The notes beneath the pieces were generated by a model. That model worked only from the letters and a program-made list of their open reading frames with translations. It searched no databases and had not been told where the DNA came from. This document shows positions 50,723 through 63,100 of a stretch of DNA of 64,000 bases, piece by piece; the first letter of the stretch is position 1, and the number at the start of each line of letters is the position of its first letter. The DNA is from Tetrahymena thermophila SB210 (Eukaryota; Ciliophora; Oligohymenophorea; Hymenostomatida; Tetrahymenidae), in contig NW_002476033.1 in assembly GCF_000189635.1 (NCBI RefSeq), positions 1 through 64,000 of the forward strand, written 5' to 3'. Made by a program: the position numbers and the translations under genes.

Positions 50723-51640
50723 ATGTCAGGTTCTGATTCAGATAACAAAAGGCCTACAAGAAATTTAAAGTCAGTCATAGGATCTACCTTTTTTGCAATT
50801 TATAATTTCCTTCCTGTATTGATGGTTTATATTTATTACAAAGCCATCACAGGAAATTTAATTTGCATAGCACTTTCAATTATATAAATATATGCTTAAG
50901 CAACTGCCAAAAAATCTACTTTGTATAGAAAGTTTTTAACATACTTCTCAGCTGAATACTTTTTTGATGAATACACTCTTAAGAAAGAAGAAGAACTTGC
51001 ACCTGAAAAAACTTTACTTGCTGTTCATCCTCACAACGTTTACACTGTTGGTTTGAGCATACATGACTATGCAGGCAGACTTGGTAATTAACTTATTTGT
51101 GGAAGTAGAATGCTCCTCTACACTCCCTTACTTGGTTTGGTTCATAAGTGGGGTGGAGTTACTACAGTTGATGCTGCTAACTTGAAGTCATTAATGTCCA
51201 AAAACAAAAATATTAGTATTCTTCCTGGTGGCTTTGAAGAAGCAACTCTTACCACTCCTAAAGAAAATAGAGTCTTTATTAAAAATAGAAAGGGATTTAT
51301 TAAGTATGCTTTGAGATATGGCTATAATGTACATCCTGTATACATATTCAATGAAAATAAAATTTTCTACACCCTTGAAAAATTCGAATAATTCAGATTA
51401 CTCCTCAACAAGCTTAAGTTAGTAGGTGTTATTTTCTGGTCAAGATTTGGATGCATTCCTGAACCTTGCTCTAAAGTTAATACTGTTGTAGGAAAAGCAA
51501 TCAAGATGCCTAAAATAGAAAATCCTACAGATGATGAAGTAGATAAATACCATGAAATCTATGTCAATGCCCTAAAGGATTTGTTTGATAGAAATAAAGC
51601 TTTATATGGTTAAAAAGATGAAGTCCTTAAAATTTACTGA
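50723..51640 (+). CDS. DGAT2-family diacylglycerol/monoacylglycerol acyltransferase
   Basis: A single code-6 frame of 306 codons (305 residues), intronless. Residues about 20-65 form a hydrophobic hairpin that would anchor the enzyme in the ER or lipid-droplet membrane. The active-site block is VHPHNVYTVG, the position of the HPHG motif of the DGAT2/MOGAT family, here with Asn in fourth place. Further along are SILPGGFEEA and RKGFIKYALRYG followed by HPVYIF, which match the conserved 'PGG' and 'RxGFxKxAxxxG' motifs of the family. The enzyme transfers an acyl group from acyl-CoA to a diacylglycerol, monoacylglycerol or wax alcohol; the acceptor cannot be read from the sequence. Length is slightly below the usual 330-390 residues. 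GC content is markedly higher and TAA/TAG use lower than in neighbouring genes, typical of well-expressed ciliate genes. Confidence 0.93.
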
Positions 51641-52159
51641 AATTTTATGAAAATCAATTAATATATTAACAATTTTATTAATAAATGCTTGTTAATCCTG
51701 CATTATATTTACTTTATACCTTGGTTTGAATTTTAATTAATTTTATCAAAAAAAATCTTTTGTTTAAATTGATATTAAATTTTAATTACTGATCAATATA
51801 AGATAATGAAAATTAAATGTGCAAAATTTATTTCGAGCTTAAAAAAGTATTCTATTTCAACCTAAAATTAAAAAGATTTTCATTATAACAGAGGAATTTA
51901 AGTGGCATTTGGCAAAAATATCTTTTTTTAGTGATAATATCTCATTTTTAGGTAATTCATTTAATAAATGATGATAAACTCCATACTTATAGATAGTTAG
52001 GATTATTATGTTGTATTATTTATGAAATTACATAATTTTATGATTTCTTTATTTTCTTTTTTTAATAATTTCTAAATATTCCATAGAATGAATATATTCA
52101 TTATTTGTTCTTTATAAAAAAAAACAAATTACTATCAATTCTTGTATTAAAAAAAAATC
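51641..52159. other. Intergenic region after the acyltransferase
   Basis: 519 AT-rich bases holding the 3' UTR of the acyltransferase gene and the Pol III terminator of the tRNA at its right end. Nothing else is visible. Confidence 0.5.
52149..52157 (-). terminator. Pol III T-run terminator of the tRNA gene
   Basis: On the minus strand nine Ts follow the tRNA 3' end after two bases, the standard RNA polymerase III stop signal. Confidence 0.85.
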
Positions 52160-52231
52160 AGGTCCCACTGGGATTCGAACCCAGGTCAAGGGATTTAAAG
52201 TCCCCAGTACTAACCACTATACTATGGAACC
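52160..52231 (-). tRNA. tRNA-Gln (anticodon UUA), reads UAA as glutamine
   Basis: A complete 72-base cloverleaf on minus. The acceptor arm pairs GGTTCCA with TGGGACC. The anticodon loop is CTTTAAA between GGGGA and TCCCT, which puts TTA at positions 34-36. The T arm is CTGGG-TTCGAAT-CCCAG. The internal promoter boxes are TAGTATAGTGG (A) and GGTTCGAATCC (B). A tRNA with anticodon UUA pairs with UAA, and by wobble can read UAG; in ciliates this tRNA is charged with glutamine and accounts for the reassigned stop codons (established knowledge). The 3' CCA is not encoded, as usual in eukaryotes, and there is no intron. It is the decoding partner of almost every protein gene in this window. Confidence 0.96.
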
Positions 52232-52523
52232 GGTTCTAACAATCTACTATTTTAAATTTTATACATTTTTTAAAATGTAATTTTATATTAGAAAATAAAG
52301 TTTCTTAATTTAAAATTTAAAATATAAATTAAATGTGGTTGATTGAGCTTTAATTTATTGGAGTAATATTATTTTTATAACTCTGAGTTATTTAATTACT
52401 TGATAACTTAAAATTAATTATAATAGATTTTATCTTTTTCAAAATTTATAATCAATTATTAAAATTAAAGTTTTATTTGTTATCAAATTTTATTTTTTAT
52501 TAAGTTAAATTAAAAAGTAAAAA
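52232..52523. other. Spacer between tRNA and 5S genes
   Basis: About 290 AT-rich bases. The right end carries two T5 runs on minus (52519-52523 and 52512-52516) that serve as the 5S terminator. Confidence 0.6.
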
Positions 52524-52642
52524 GGTTGTCGACACTGGGACTTCCCAAGCGGTCCCCCACCTTAGTACTAACCCAGCCTTAAGGCGCTTAACTTCGGAGT
52601 TCGAATGGGATCCGGTGTTTTCACCTTAGTATGGCCGACAAC
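52524..52642 (-). rRNA. 5S ribosomal RNA
   Basis: The minus strand reads GTTGTCGGCCATACTAAGGT at the 5' end and closes with GTGTCGACAACC, so helix I pairs GTTGTCG with CGACAAC. The conserved internal stretch CCGGATCCCATTCGAACTCC and the GAAGTTAAGCGCC box C region (internal TFIIIA/Pol III control region) are intact. The length is about 119-120 bases and T-runs follow the 3' end. It is a component of the large ribosomal subunit, transcribed by RNA polymerase III. It appears as a single copy here, not in a tandem array, and lies 292 bases upstream of the tRNA on the same strand. Confidence 0.97.
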
Positions 52643-52946
52643 AAAATATATAAATATAATAATAAATATAAATATAATTTTTTTAAGCCATTTTTATTTT
52701 ATAATAAAAAATATTTTAAATTTGTATTATTATACACTTATGAGTATACTTTGTAAGAATTTAGAGTTTTTTAATTTTTAATATGGTTGGTCTAATGCAA
52801 AAAAAAATCAAAAATTGTTCGAATTTATAGATCCATTTTTGTAGTTAAAACTAATTTATGTATTTAATTAATAATCTAAGAGATATTTAGTGATAAAATT
52901 AATTCAGAAAACAAATCCAAATAAATGATTTAAAATATTTCTTTAA
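52643..52946. other. Intergenic region
   Basis: 304 AT-rich bases between the 5S gene start and the next plus-strand candidate. No element is recognised. Confidence 0.4.
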
Positions 52947-53138
52947 ATGTTGAAACTATATTTGTAAAAGCATTTAAAGCAGAAAGATGCTTCATTTTAT
53001 CAAGCATTTCTAAAAGATAATATTTTAGTTTGTATAGAAAAAAAGCTCATATCAGAAATAAATGCACTAGGGATAGATGAGTTAACTATTAAAACGGATA
53101 AAAAAACTATAGTGAATATAGAAAAAACAGATTTATGA
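52947..53138 (+). CDS. Candidate 63-residue protein
   Basis: ATG 52947 opens a code-6 frame of 64 codons ending at TGA 53136-53138. The composition is much more coding-like than the flanks, with MLKLYLQKHLKQKDASFYQA at the start and INALGIDELTIKTDKKTIVN near the end, a helix followed by an alternating beta-type segment. I do not recognise it. It could be a small free-standing protein or the last exon of a gene whose earlier exons I do not see; upstream space to the 5S gene is only 304 bases. No membrane segment or catalytic motif is present. Confidence 0.45.
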
Positions 53139-53638
53139 TTAACTAGCGAATTATCACACAGTAATTTACATAGAAAAATTGAATGATGAAATCTTATTTT
53201 TATGATAACATGCAATTTTTATACTTAAAACTTTAAAAGTTCAAAATAATTACGATTGAGTAAACATTTTATTCGTTTAAAATTTATCTTTTTTATTTCA
53301 AAGGAAAATGTTATCTGTTTTAAAGTTAATATTAATAAACTTAAAAAATATATTTACTATTTCATTGTAAAATTGAATCATAAATTTTTGGTGTTAATCA
53401 AATAAATTTTAGACAAATATCTTTCTATATGATTAAGTTTCTTTAAATAGGATTTCAAACTGATCAGAAAGCGTAAAAAAGAGATTATAATCTTCTATAT
53501 CTAAGACACAATAAAATAATGTAATAAGATAATCATTATAAAAATTAGTTCGCAAATTTAGAAAAAAAATAAAGATAATTAATTATTAATAACATTAAAA
53601 ATAAAATATCAAAGAATACAACCTAATCTATCTAAAAA
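53139..53638. other. Intergenic region
   Basis: 500 bases of AT-rich sequence upstream of the thioredoxin-ZZ gene, presumably its promoter. Nothing recognisable. Confidence 0.4.
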
Positions 53639-56156
53639 ATGGAGAATAAAGAAAAATCAAATTAAACAAAGCAAATTGAGTTTCTTTAAGAGCTCTTTAG
53701 CAAATCTTCTTTCTCAAAGACATGGTAGTTGGAATATTCAACTTAAAAGCTTTGGTCAACTAGTTAAAAGTATATAGATAGGAGAACTTTGAAAATCTCT
53801 GTAAGACCTTAAAATGAAGAAGAGGTAAATGAGCTCAATGAAATTGAAAAAAAGGTATATTAATAAGGCAGTGCTTAACCAGATGTTTATTCTGACCTTT
53901 AAGAAACAGAAATTGATAGAGGCTTAGCTGTTGGAGAAAAATTCCCACACTATTCAAAAGTCTTAAGCGTTGCTGATGAATCTGAAGGAGAAATAAAGCA
54001 TCAAGAAGGAGAAGTAACAAATTTTTTATAAATAGCTATTTCATATAATTTAAAATTTAAAATTATTGATAACAGGTTATTCTTTTAGATGTCTGGGCTA
54101 CTTGGTGTGGACCTTGCTAACGTCCTATGTAGCATAATTAAGATATGCTTACTAAAAATGAAGAAAAATGGGCAGGAAAGGTAAAAAAAGAAAATGCTTG
54201 ATTTTAATCTCTAAAAATTCTGATATAATTAAAAAAGGTTAGAATTATTGCTGTTAGTGTTGATGAAGACAGAAAAGATGTACAAGATAGAATAAATCAA
54301 AGAAATTGGGATAAGATCACTCATTTTAAGTTAAATGGGTGGGATGCAAGTCACCCTATTATCAAAGATTTTTCAATCTAGGGTATTCCTTTTGTTGCAT
54401 TGGTTGATAAGTAAGGAATCATCAATTACACAGGACATCCTTCTGGCGTTAATTTAGAGGAAAGAATTAATAATTTATTAGAAGATAAGTCTGAAAGTTA
54501 AGCCAAAAATGTAAAGTTTTTTCATTTTTTTTATTCATAATTTAATATCTATCAATCAAATTTTAGTAATAAATGAATTCAGAAAAGTACAAATTAGTAA
54601 AAGAGTTTATCAAACATAAATTGGGAGCATATTTAGATTCTTAAGATAAAAAAGAAGTAGACTTTACTTTCTAGCTTTCAGCCTCCAAAAAAACATCTAT
54701 GAAGGATGGTCAAAAAGTTAAAACCTATTCAGAACCTTCAATAACTCTAGTTGCTAATAAAAAGCAGGTTTAAAGCTGGTAAAAGCTAAAAAATCATGTG
54801 ACACAAAGCTTAAAAAATATAACTTTGAAATACGATCAGGAATCGGTAAAATTAACATTTCGATTATCTAAATACAATTTAAAATATTATTTAAATTTAT
54901 AAATAGATAAGAGATATTCAAGTAGAACTTAAAAAAGATATGGAGGCTCTTTCTAAAATTTATGAAAAATTTAACATTAAATCAATAGAAAATAAACATT
55001 GTGTAAAACTTAGTTTACAATTAAAAAATAATAGATTATAGTTCTCCAGAGCAGATTGTTTTAACTAGCATAAAAAACTATACTTGAAAAATGAAGATCC
55101 TGAAAAAGTAGCACTTTCAGCTGATGAATAATAAGATTTTGCTTTAAACAAATACAGGTCAGGTTAATACGCTGATTACTTGCAAAAGATGTTCTATAAA
55201 GGTATCCAAACAATTGAAACAGAATTTTAAAAGCCTCAAAGCCACGAAGATATTTACAGAAAGTACAAAGATCTTTTTAATGATAAATCTATCTAAGAAC
55301 TTAATTTTAACTTCAATCCTGACTACAATTGTAATTTGCAATTATATGTAAAGAGGAGAAGGGTTTTTGATTATAAAGGATAAATGAAATGTAAAAACTT
55401 TATAATTTTTTTATTCTTCATTAATTTAACTTATATTTCATAAAAGATAAATATTACAGTAAGCCAGTTTGCAAGTATGTTGTTAGAGAGAAAGATGTTG
55501 AAAAGTTTTAAACTGAAGTTTTAGATAAAATTTTTGTCAAATTTGACAAAAACGAAATCGTTTTTAGACCAGAAATTTTAAAAGCCGCCTAAATTGAAGA
55601 AGGAAAGAATTGTAAATCATGCAATTTAGAGCTGACTCTCCCATATTACTTTAATTATTTCTAGAAAGAGCATTATTGCATAGCGTGTGGTGATAAAAGA
55701 GACCCTGAACTTAAAACTCTACAATAATTTGCTGTTCCTCATAATCTAGTTTTGTTAACAACAAATGAAAAAACTTTTTTAAATGTAAACATTTTTCAAA
55801 ATTTTTAAACAAACTCTTAAATTATTATTCTAAATTATGCAAAGGATGTTGATGAATATAAGCTTGGTAAAGACGTTTAACCAAAACCGGATTAAGAGAT
55901 TGAATTCGAATTCGGCTATTCTTGTAACGGATGCAGTGAAGGAGGAAAAGATGCCAGATATATCTGTCTAAATTGTCGTCCAGGTCCTTATAGAGATGGA
56001 GGATTCACTGATTTTTGTTAAGATTGTATCAAAAAATAAGTTTTTGATAAAGATGAGTAATTCATGAAATAAATTCAAAAAAGAGATACTTAACATAACT
56101 TCAATCATATATACTTAAAAGTTATTACTCCTATTGGAAATTATAAAGATTATTGA
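53639..56156 (+). CDS. Thioredoxin-fold / ZZ zinc-finger fusion protein
   Basis: ATG 53639 to TGA 56154-56156, with five introns that keep phase (donors near 54017, 54180, 54510, 54849 and 55391). The N-terminal third is a TlpA/thioredoxin-like domain: VILLDVWATWCGPCQRPM contains the redox CGPC site, followed by VRIIAVSVDED, the cis-proline strand IQGIPFVALVD and GIINYTGHPSG. It should reduce or form disulfides. The middle is helical and charged, with a CxxC pair set (NCKSCNLEL and HYCIACGDK). The C-terminus is a ZZ-type zinc finger: FGYSCNGCSEGG, YICLNCRPG, FTDFCQDC and HNFNHIYLKV give its C/H ligands. ZZ fingers bind protein tails. The domain boundary falls in an intron after SESQAKN, but no TGA separates the halves, so one protein is the simplest reading. 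Confidence 0.87.
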
Positions 56157-57103
56157 AATTATTTTTAACATAAGATAGTTAATTTCATTTGCATATAAAT
56201 AGTATTTTTTTAAGTTAACTATATTTTGAAATTAATTATTGCCAATTAAACTATCTATCTATACTTAGATAATTATTAATAATTCTTATTATTTTGTAAA
56301 GTTTCTCATAAGATTAAATTCATTTTTATTTGTTTATTTATTTATTTATTTTTTAAATAAAAAAGATTGAATTTATTTTTATTATTTATTTGTGGGAGGG
56401 AAAAAAATTATATTTTTGATTTTCCTTATTTAAAAATTATTCCTAATATATATCACAATTCTATCAATTTTATCAAAAATATCAAATATTAAATTAAAAT
56501 ACTCAATATACATTTTTTAAAAATAAAAAACCCTAAAAAATTTGAAATGATAAAAATTTAAAAAATATTAAAAATTAAGCACTTTAAAACAGTGATAAAA
56601 AATTTTGCTTAAATTTTTCCTCCTAATCAAAAAATAATTCTTATTCTATTACCATCCTTATTAAATATTAATTTAAGAAAAAAATATTTTAAATAATTTT
56701 TAAAAGTTTAAGAGAATGTATGTTTATAAATCTTACTAATTAAGGTATTTATCAATAAATAATTTACTTACAAAAATAACCTTTATAATAAGAACTTAAG
56801 GTTAGGAAATAATATAAAATGATTGTTTTAAACTTATTTTTCACTTTATTTTAAAAAGACTATTTAATTAACCTACATTTTGGTTATTTTATTCAAAAAC
56901 AAAACAAAGAATTTAATTTGTAATCATTTTAATATTAAAAATTATTAAGTTGAATAAAATATAAAAAATTGAAGCAAATAAAATCAACATAATTATTTCT
57001 GTTTACAAATTAAATTCAAGAAAATAAATTTTTTAAATTTTATTTAAAAACAAATATTTCAATAATAATAAAAAAAATAATACCAACTGAATATACAAAT
57101 TAA
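56157..57103. other. Convergent intergenic region
   Basis: 947 very AT-rich bases between two 3' ends, with a TTTA microsatellite at about 56330-56350. No coding character. Confidence 0.5.
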
Positions 57104-60100
57104 TCATTTTTATGATTAAAGTATTTTTTTATTTTATTTTTCAAAAACTCCATCATGAAATGTTGACTAAATAACCCCATATTTTGAAGCTACATCTTCT
57201 TAAAACTAATCAGCATTTTCTTAATCATTTGAAGAGACATCTTAGTCGTTTTCAATATCTTATTGCTCTAAGAGCTCATCTTATTATGGGAATAATACAT
57301 TTTCAATAGAATTTTTTTTTTTCACATTTATTACATTAGATAAATCTATTGTTTTATTCGGTGTTATTTAAGAATTGTTAAATAATAGTTATTTATCTTA
57401 TTTATTATTTTGATTAAAGAACTATTTATTCTATTTGATTGGAGACAATGTTGAATTTTGAGAAAAACCCTCTGAATTTCGATGATTCTAGGTTTTTAAA
57501 TTGGTTGACTTTTTCTCATACCTACTTTTTTCTTTAAATAAAATATAATTATTTAGTTAATAATAAATTTAAACTATTAATATTACCTATTGTACTTTTT
57601 TTACTTTTTAAATTTAGAGAAATTTATTTTTCTTAAATCAAAAAATCAAGACTTGCTCTAATTCTTTTCCACCTAAGAAGTGATCTTATAGATATAGTAT
57701 TTTTGATAAAAAATGTAGTAGTCTTCTCTTTTCCAATAACTTTTGAAATCAGAAATCTAAACATTTTCCCTAAATAAGAATACTGACTCATTAGTTTTTA
57801 GTAGATAATGGTATAAATTATATAAGATATAAAAATATAGTTAGCAAAAACATATAAAATTTCAAAAATAGGATTTTCCATTTAGGTACTTAATTCTTAA
57901 AGCCCAATCAATAGCAAAATTGTCATGAAAGAAAAAATTTCCATATTTTTTAAATTTATTCTATAAAAGGGGTTTAAATGAGTAACCAGGTTAACGTAAA
58001 TAGTTATAATAAAGCTTATTAAAATAACAGCAGTCACTTTATTATTTTATAAGAAGGTAAAAATGAGCACAATTAATATTTTGACGTAAATTCTGATAAA
58101 CTCCCAATAAAAAAATTATTCTTTAAATTCAGTATAATAATAACCTAATTTCAGTTTAACTGAGCACCAATTTAACTTTTTTCTTCCTTTAGCAAGAAAA
58201 TATAAAGGTATTAATGGAAAAAGGATACAAAAAATTAATGTTGGAATGGTAAAGAATTTGACAAATCTATCATACCCAGGATCATCGCAACTAAATAATG
58301 TGTCATTAGCAAATACATTTAGTGAGCCTACTTATCGACAAGTTAAAGATTTTGAATACAAATTTAAAGAATCAGGCTAAAAAAACATAAATGTAAAACT
58401 TATAAGTGTATATTTATGGTACTTTCCTACATTATAAACTCTAAGCCTTTCTAAAATAAAAAATATTAAAAGCGAGATTAATAGGACAGTAGGAGGTATG
58501 AAGCATTGTGTAATTTATCTCAATCTTCCTGTACCGTAATTTAAAATATATCTTTATGGATAAATGCAGTTTATATCTATTGCCAGATTTCCCATAGAAT
58601 TACCTAGAAAGCTTGGCCCTACTAAAAATACACTAGGGAAGATTTTTGCTTTTATTGTCAATAAAATTGCATTTAATTACAAATAGCTGATCAAAATTTT
58701 CATAAAGAAGCCAGATTATTCTTTTAATGAGCTCATAGAAATTGGAAGTAAGTAACAATTTCTAATATAGTAGCTTTGTTGGTAATGAATATAGCTATTC
58801 ATAAATGATAAAACTTAGAATACTACATATATAAAAATAATGAGTCCTAAAATAGAAATATATATGATCTAGACATGAAATTCACTGCATTAGGAACAAA
58901 AGTATTTTTAGGATGAGTCAGTATATCTATCCTACCATAATTTTCCTTGAGTGTCACAGAAATCACACACAGGGCCAATATATCCCTTCAAACACCCTTA
59001 TTTATTTTATTTGTCTTCAGGGATACAAGACGATTCATTATTCAAACACTAAAGAATTTCATCGGTTAATTCTGAAACTCTCCAGTATCCATTTTTTAGT
59101 TAAATTTTTTTACCATAGCAAGAAACTGCTGAGTCTGGACACTTTTTGCAAATTATATTATCAAGCGCAGTTGGATTTTATTGTAAAGTTGATAAAACAT
59201 TTAAGCTTTGTGACTATACATCAGTTAAAGAATAAAAACCATTTGGACATTGATAACATTGTATAATATTATTATTTATTTTTTTGAAGATTTCTCCAGT
59301 GTAGCATTCCCTAAAATTGATATATATATTCAGACTTACTGGGTCATATATCTAATTTGTTTAGTAAATAAGAACAAATTAATTTTTTGTTGAAGGGACT
59401 CCACTTATCTAAAGACCTTTTTTTATAAACGCAAACTTACTTTCATCATATTAATTCAGGTTTACTAAAGACTAATCGCTTAGATAAATTGAATTTTATG
59501 ATAATGAAATAGGTAACAAAACGAAATTTAGTTGTTTAAGATCGTTTATGATAGATTAAACATAATTTTGATTGAAAAAATCAATAGTAGAGATTTTCAA
59601 TACTTAGTTTTCTTCATCTAAAAATTAAAGAGTAACATTTAAGATACCTCCGCTTTAAAATTTATCTATATTTATTTACACATTTGAATTATTTACACCA
59701 GCATTGCGCGGATCTATAATTTAAGTATCAATAAGGGTATTTTCAGTTTAAAAGACTATCCGAGCTCTAAAAGGATAGCTGGCTATGTTGTTTCCATATA
59801 TAAGTCCTTGATTTTATAAAATTTAAGCTCTAGTTGAAATCTAATAATTTTCTTTAATATATTGCTCGCTTACTTAATTGCTAAATATGAATCTAATTCC
59901 TCCACCTATTTATGCAACATTTTATTTGATTATTGAATTTTAATCTATAACCATTTTTTAAACATTTTTTAAGAAGATAGAACCTCCACTTCCATGAGCA
60001 GTGTTGTTAATAAATTATGAGTTAGTAAGATTAAGTTACTCACTAATTTAATTTGCATAAATAGCACCACCATTAAAGCAAGTGTTATTGTAAAAGAAAC

Positions 60101-63100
60101 TTTCTTTTATAGTAGCATTAAAGCACGAACTAATCTAAATATTCTCTAAATTAAAAGAAAATATAATAGAATCTATTAATATATAGGAATTTTGCAAAAG
60201 TATCATTGTGCTTTGTTCTCCATTAATTTTTAAGAATTACTCAGAAAACGTATTATTTAATATAAGGGAATGACTTAATGTTAAAATGTCATTTTCAAGA
60301 TAAATTATTTGATCAGCCATAGTTTAAATATTTGATGAGGAAATTAAGTTTACATTTAAATTATTTGAAGCATTTAAATTTGTTATATCAATTAATCTTG
60401 AGCCAGATATTTACATCAAGTAACCTAAACTAAAAGTAGTATTTAGAGAGTGTTAACCGATATTATTATTTATTATTATTGTATCTATATAAATCTAATC
60501 GCATGACTCAAACTAAAATAATTAAGAAAAAGTACTATTGCTTATTGTTGAATTTTTTATGAAGACCTGCTAAACATTTTAGATAAAAAATATTGGGTAA
60601 TTATCTTTTATGTTAATGTTTTTTATAGTTAACCCATAAATGTTAAGAGTTGTGCAGTTTGAGATAAATATTAAGTTTTGAATTATTTCTCCTTATGTTG
60701 ATATTACTGAAGATGTAAGATTAACTCCATCTATCATTAAGTTTTGTATGACAACATTTCCCTAATTTGTTATATATAAGTTTATTTATGCAATATCTTG
60801 ATTTTAAATATTAATATTTTATAAGATTACTTTATCTTTTAACTGATTAAATTGATAAATACCTTTTTATGTAAAATTAAAAGAAAAGCAATTAATCATC
60901 ACATTATTTTTTAAATTTAAAAATGAATTTGTATTTAAATTCAGTGAACTCTAACAAGGTTTAATTTAATCATTATTTGCAGCTTAAGGATTTACTATTA
61001 CTTGAACTGAAGTACCTTCAATTTAGTTGAAAATATCTAATGAATCTGCTATTTAGTAATAAAATGAGTATTATAAGTCTAGTTCTAGTAAATATACTTG
61101 CTAAAACTAAAGGAAAGCTTGTAAATGGTTCTAGCTCATCAGACTATAACTGCAGTATTGACTACCTGACTATATTAAATCTATGCTATAATAAATTTCA
61201 CTAACTTATTAAGAGCTAAAAAAAATGATTTGTAATACTGTTTGTTAATTAAAATTTACTATGACTTAACTATGAATCAATTTTACAAATTAGCCAGGAA
61301 AAGTATCTATGAATTAGTAGGAAAAATTTAAATTATTTAACATAAATATGTCAATATTATCTGTATAACAAATTATTAAGTATGTATCTTAAATTAAGGT
61401 AATTGTATCTATTGTATTAGTTCTGCTATTTTTTTAAATATACTAGATAAATTTTAAAGTATCTCTTGTATACATATTTAATTAGTAGGCTGTATAAAGG
61501 ATTATCAAATTATCTCCTACATGAATTCTGTTGTAGTCATCACTCCCATAAGAGAGATATTTTATTATTTTAAAATTACTTGCATCAAGCACAAATAATT
61601 TCTATTAGTCTTAAAAATTTACGTAGAACCTGTTGAATAAATTATCATAAAATGCGTTACTAAACTCATATTAATTTTAATTATTGGTGTAGCTTGATTA
61701 AAGAGTAAGAATAGCCTAGCTAACACTATTTTCATATAAATTTAAAATGTTTCCATTACGATAAAAGGCGTAAATACACTAACTTGTATAAATTATTCTT
61801 ATTACTTAATCATTTAGCTATTGAGAACTCGTTAAATCTTTTACTTATAAAGATTATTAATAATATACGTAGATTTAGCCTGTAAAAAACCCAATGATTA
61901 ACTTATTTTCAGAAGAAATATATTGAAAATCATTAATAATATTTTAAGTTTTATCAAATTAGAATGAATAAATCTCTTTGTTATTTACGAAATCATATTA
62001 AACTAACTTATTATCATAAGTAAAAAATGTAGAACCTCCTAAGTATTACTTATACGTGTAATTAGTAATTATATTTTGTTATATCATTTGAATTGTTGTC
62101 AAGCTTGTAGAGAGATTAGGTTAAAAAGTTATTATTTATTTTCTAAAAGCAATGATAACTATTTATTTGCTCTCGCTGATGACCCAAATATCTAAAATCT
62201 TTTCATTAAATCTAAGAACTTGTACCAACTAAAACTTATTGTATTGATAAACTATGTTAGAATAGTCTAAAATTAGATAATAATTTTCACCAGAAAATTA
62301 TATTTGAGCATATTAAAATGTAAAAGTGTTAAATAGCTGTATGTAAGCTAGTTACATTTAAGAAAAATCGATTTTGTAAGCAGAAAATTAATCAGAAACA
62401 AGAATTGAATTTATCTCCGAATTAAAATCCATTCCAATAGGGCTTGAATGAGGAAATAAATAAGAAAAATTGGAAGTATTGTCTTCAGATAAATTTGAGT
62501 AAATGACTTTACCGATATTCCCTTCATAATCTAAAAAAACCAATTAAGATATGTAGCTGTCAAAATATAACTCAACTATTAAATTTTGACTATTAAAATT
62601 TGCTGTTGAAAAGGCCCCTACATTGCTCATTGTTTACAAACTATAAAAATAAATTTATCCATATCTTATTGAAGTTGTAAAATAGGCTATCATATTCACA
62701 TCTTGAATATAAATAATCTTTAATATTTAGACAGCATCTGGAGAATAAAAATTAGTTAATACCATCATACTCTTGTAATCACATATCATAATTCCTATAA
62801 TTAATTAATTTATAAATATCATCTTAAAATTTTATTAGAAAATTTAGATAGATATCGAAAGTTTGTAAGTATGTATTTATATATATGTATTTACCTGCGT
62901 TAAACTTGGCTAAAATTTTATCTCCGAATTAATAAATAACTTCTATCACATTTTAAGACTATGCCTCTAATTGACCTTTTTAAATACCTTAATAGTTGTA
63001 GATTATCAATTGTAAGTTATATGCAAATATCCTTTAATATGTTTGGTCAAAATAAATATTAAATGTGTTTGACTAATTCAATACTTCAAAGTTTATGATA

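Noticed and set aside
58913-59266. 117-residue plus-strand ORF
   Set aside because: Antisense to the Cys-rich region of the giant membrane protein.
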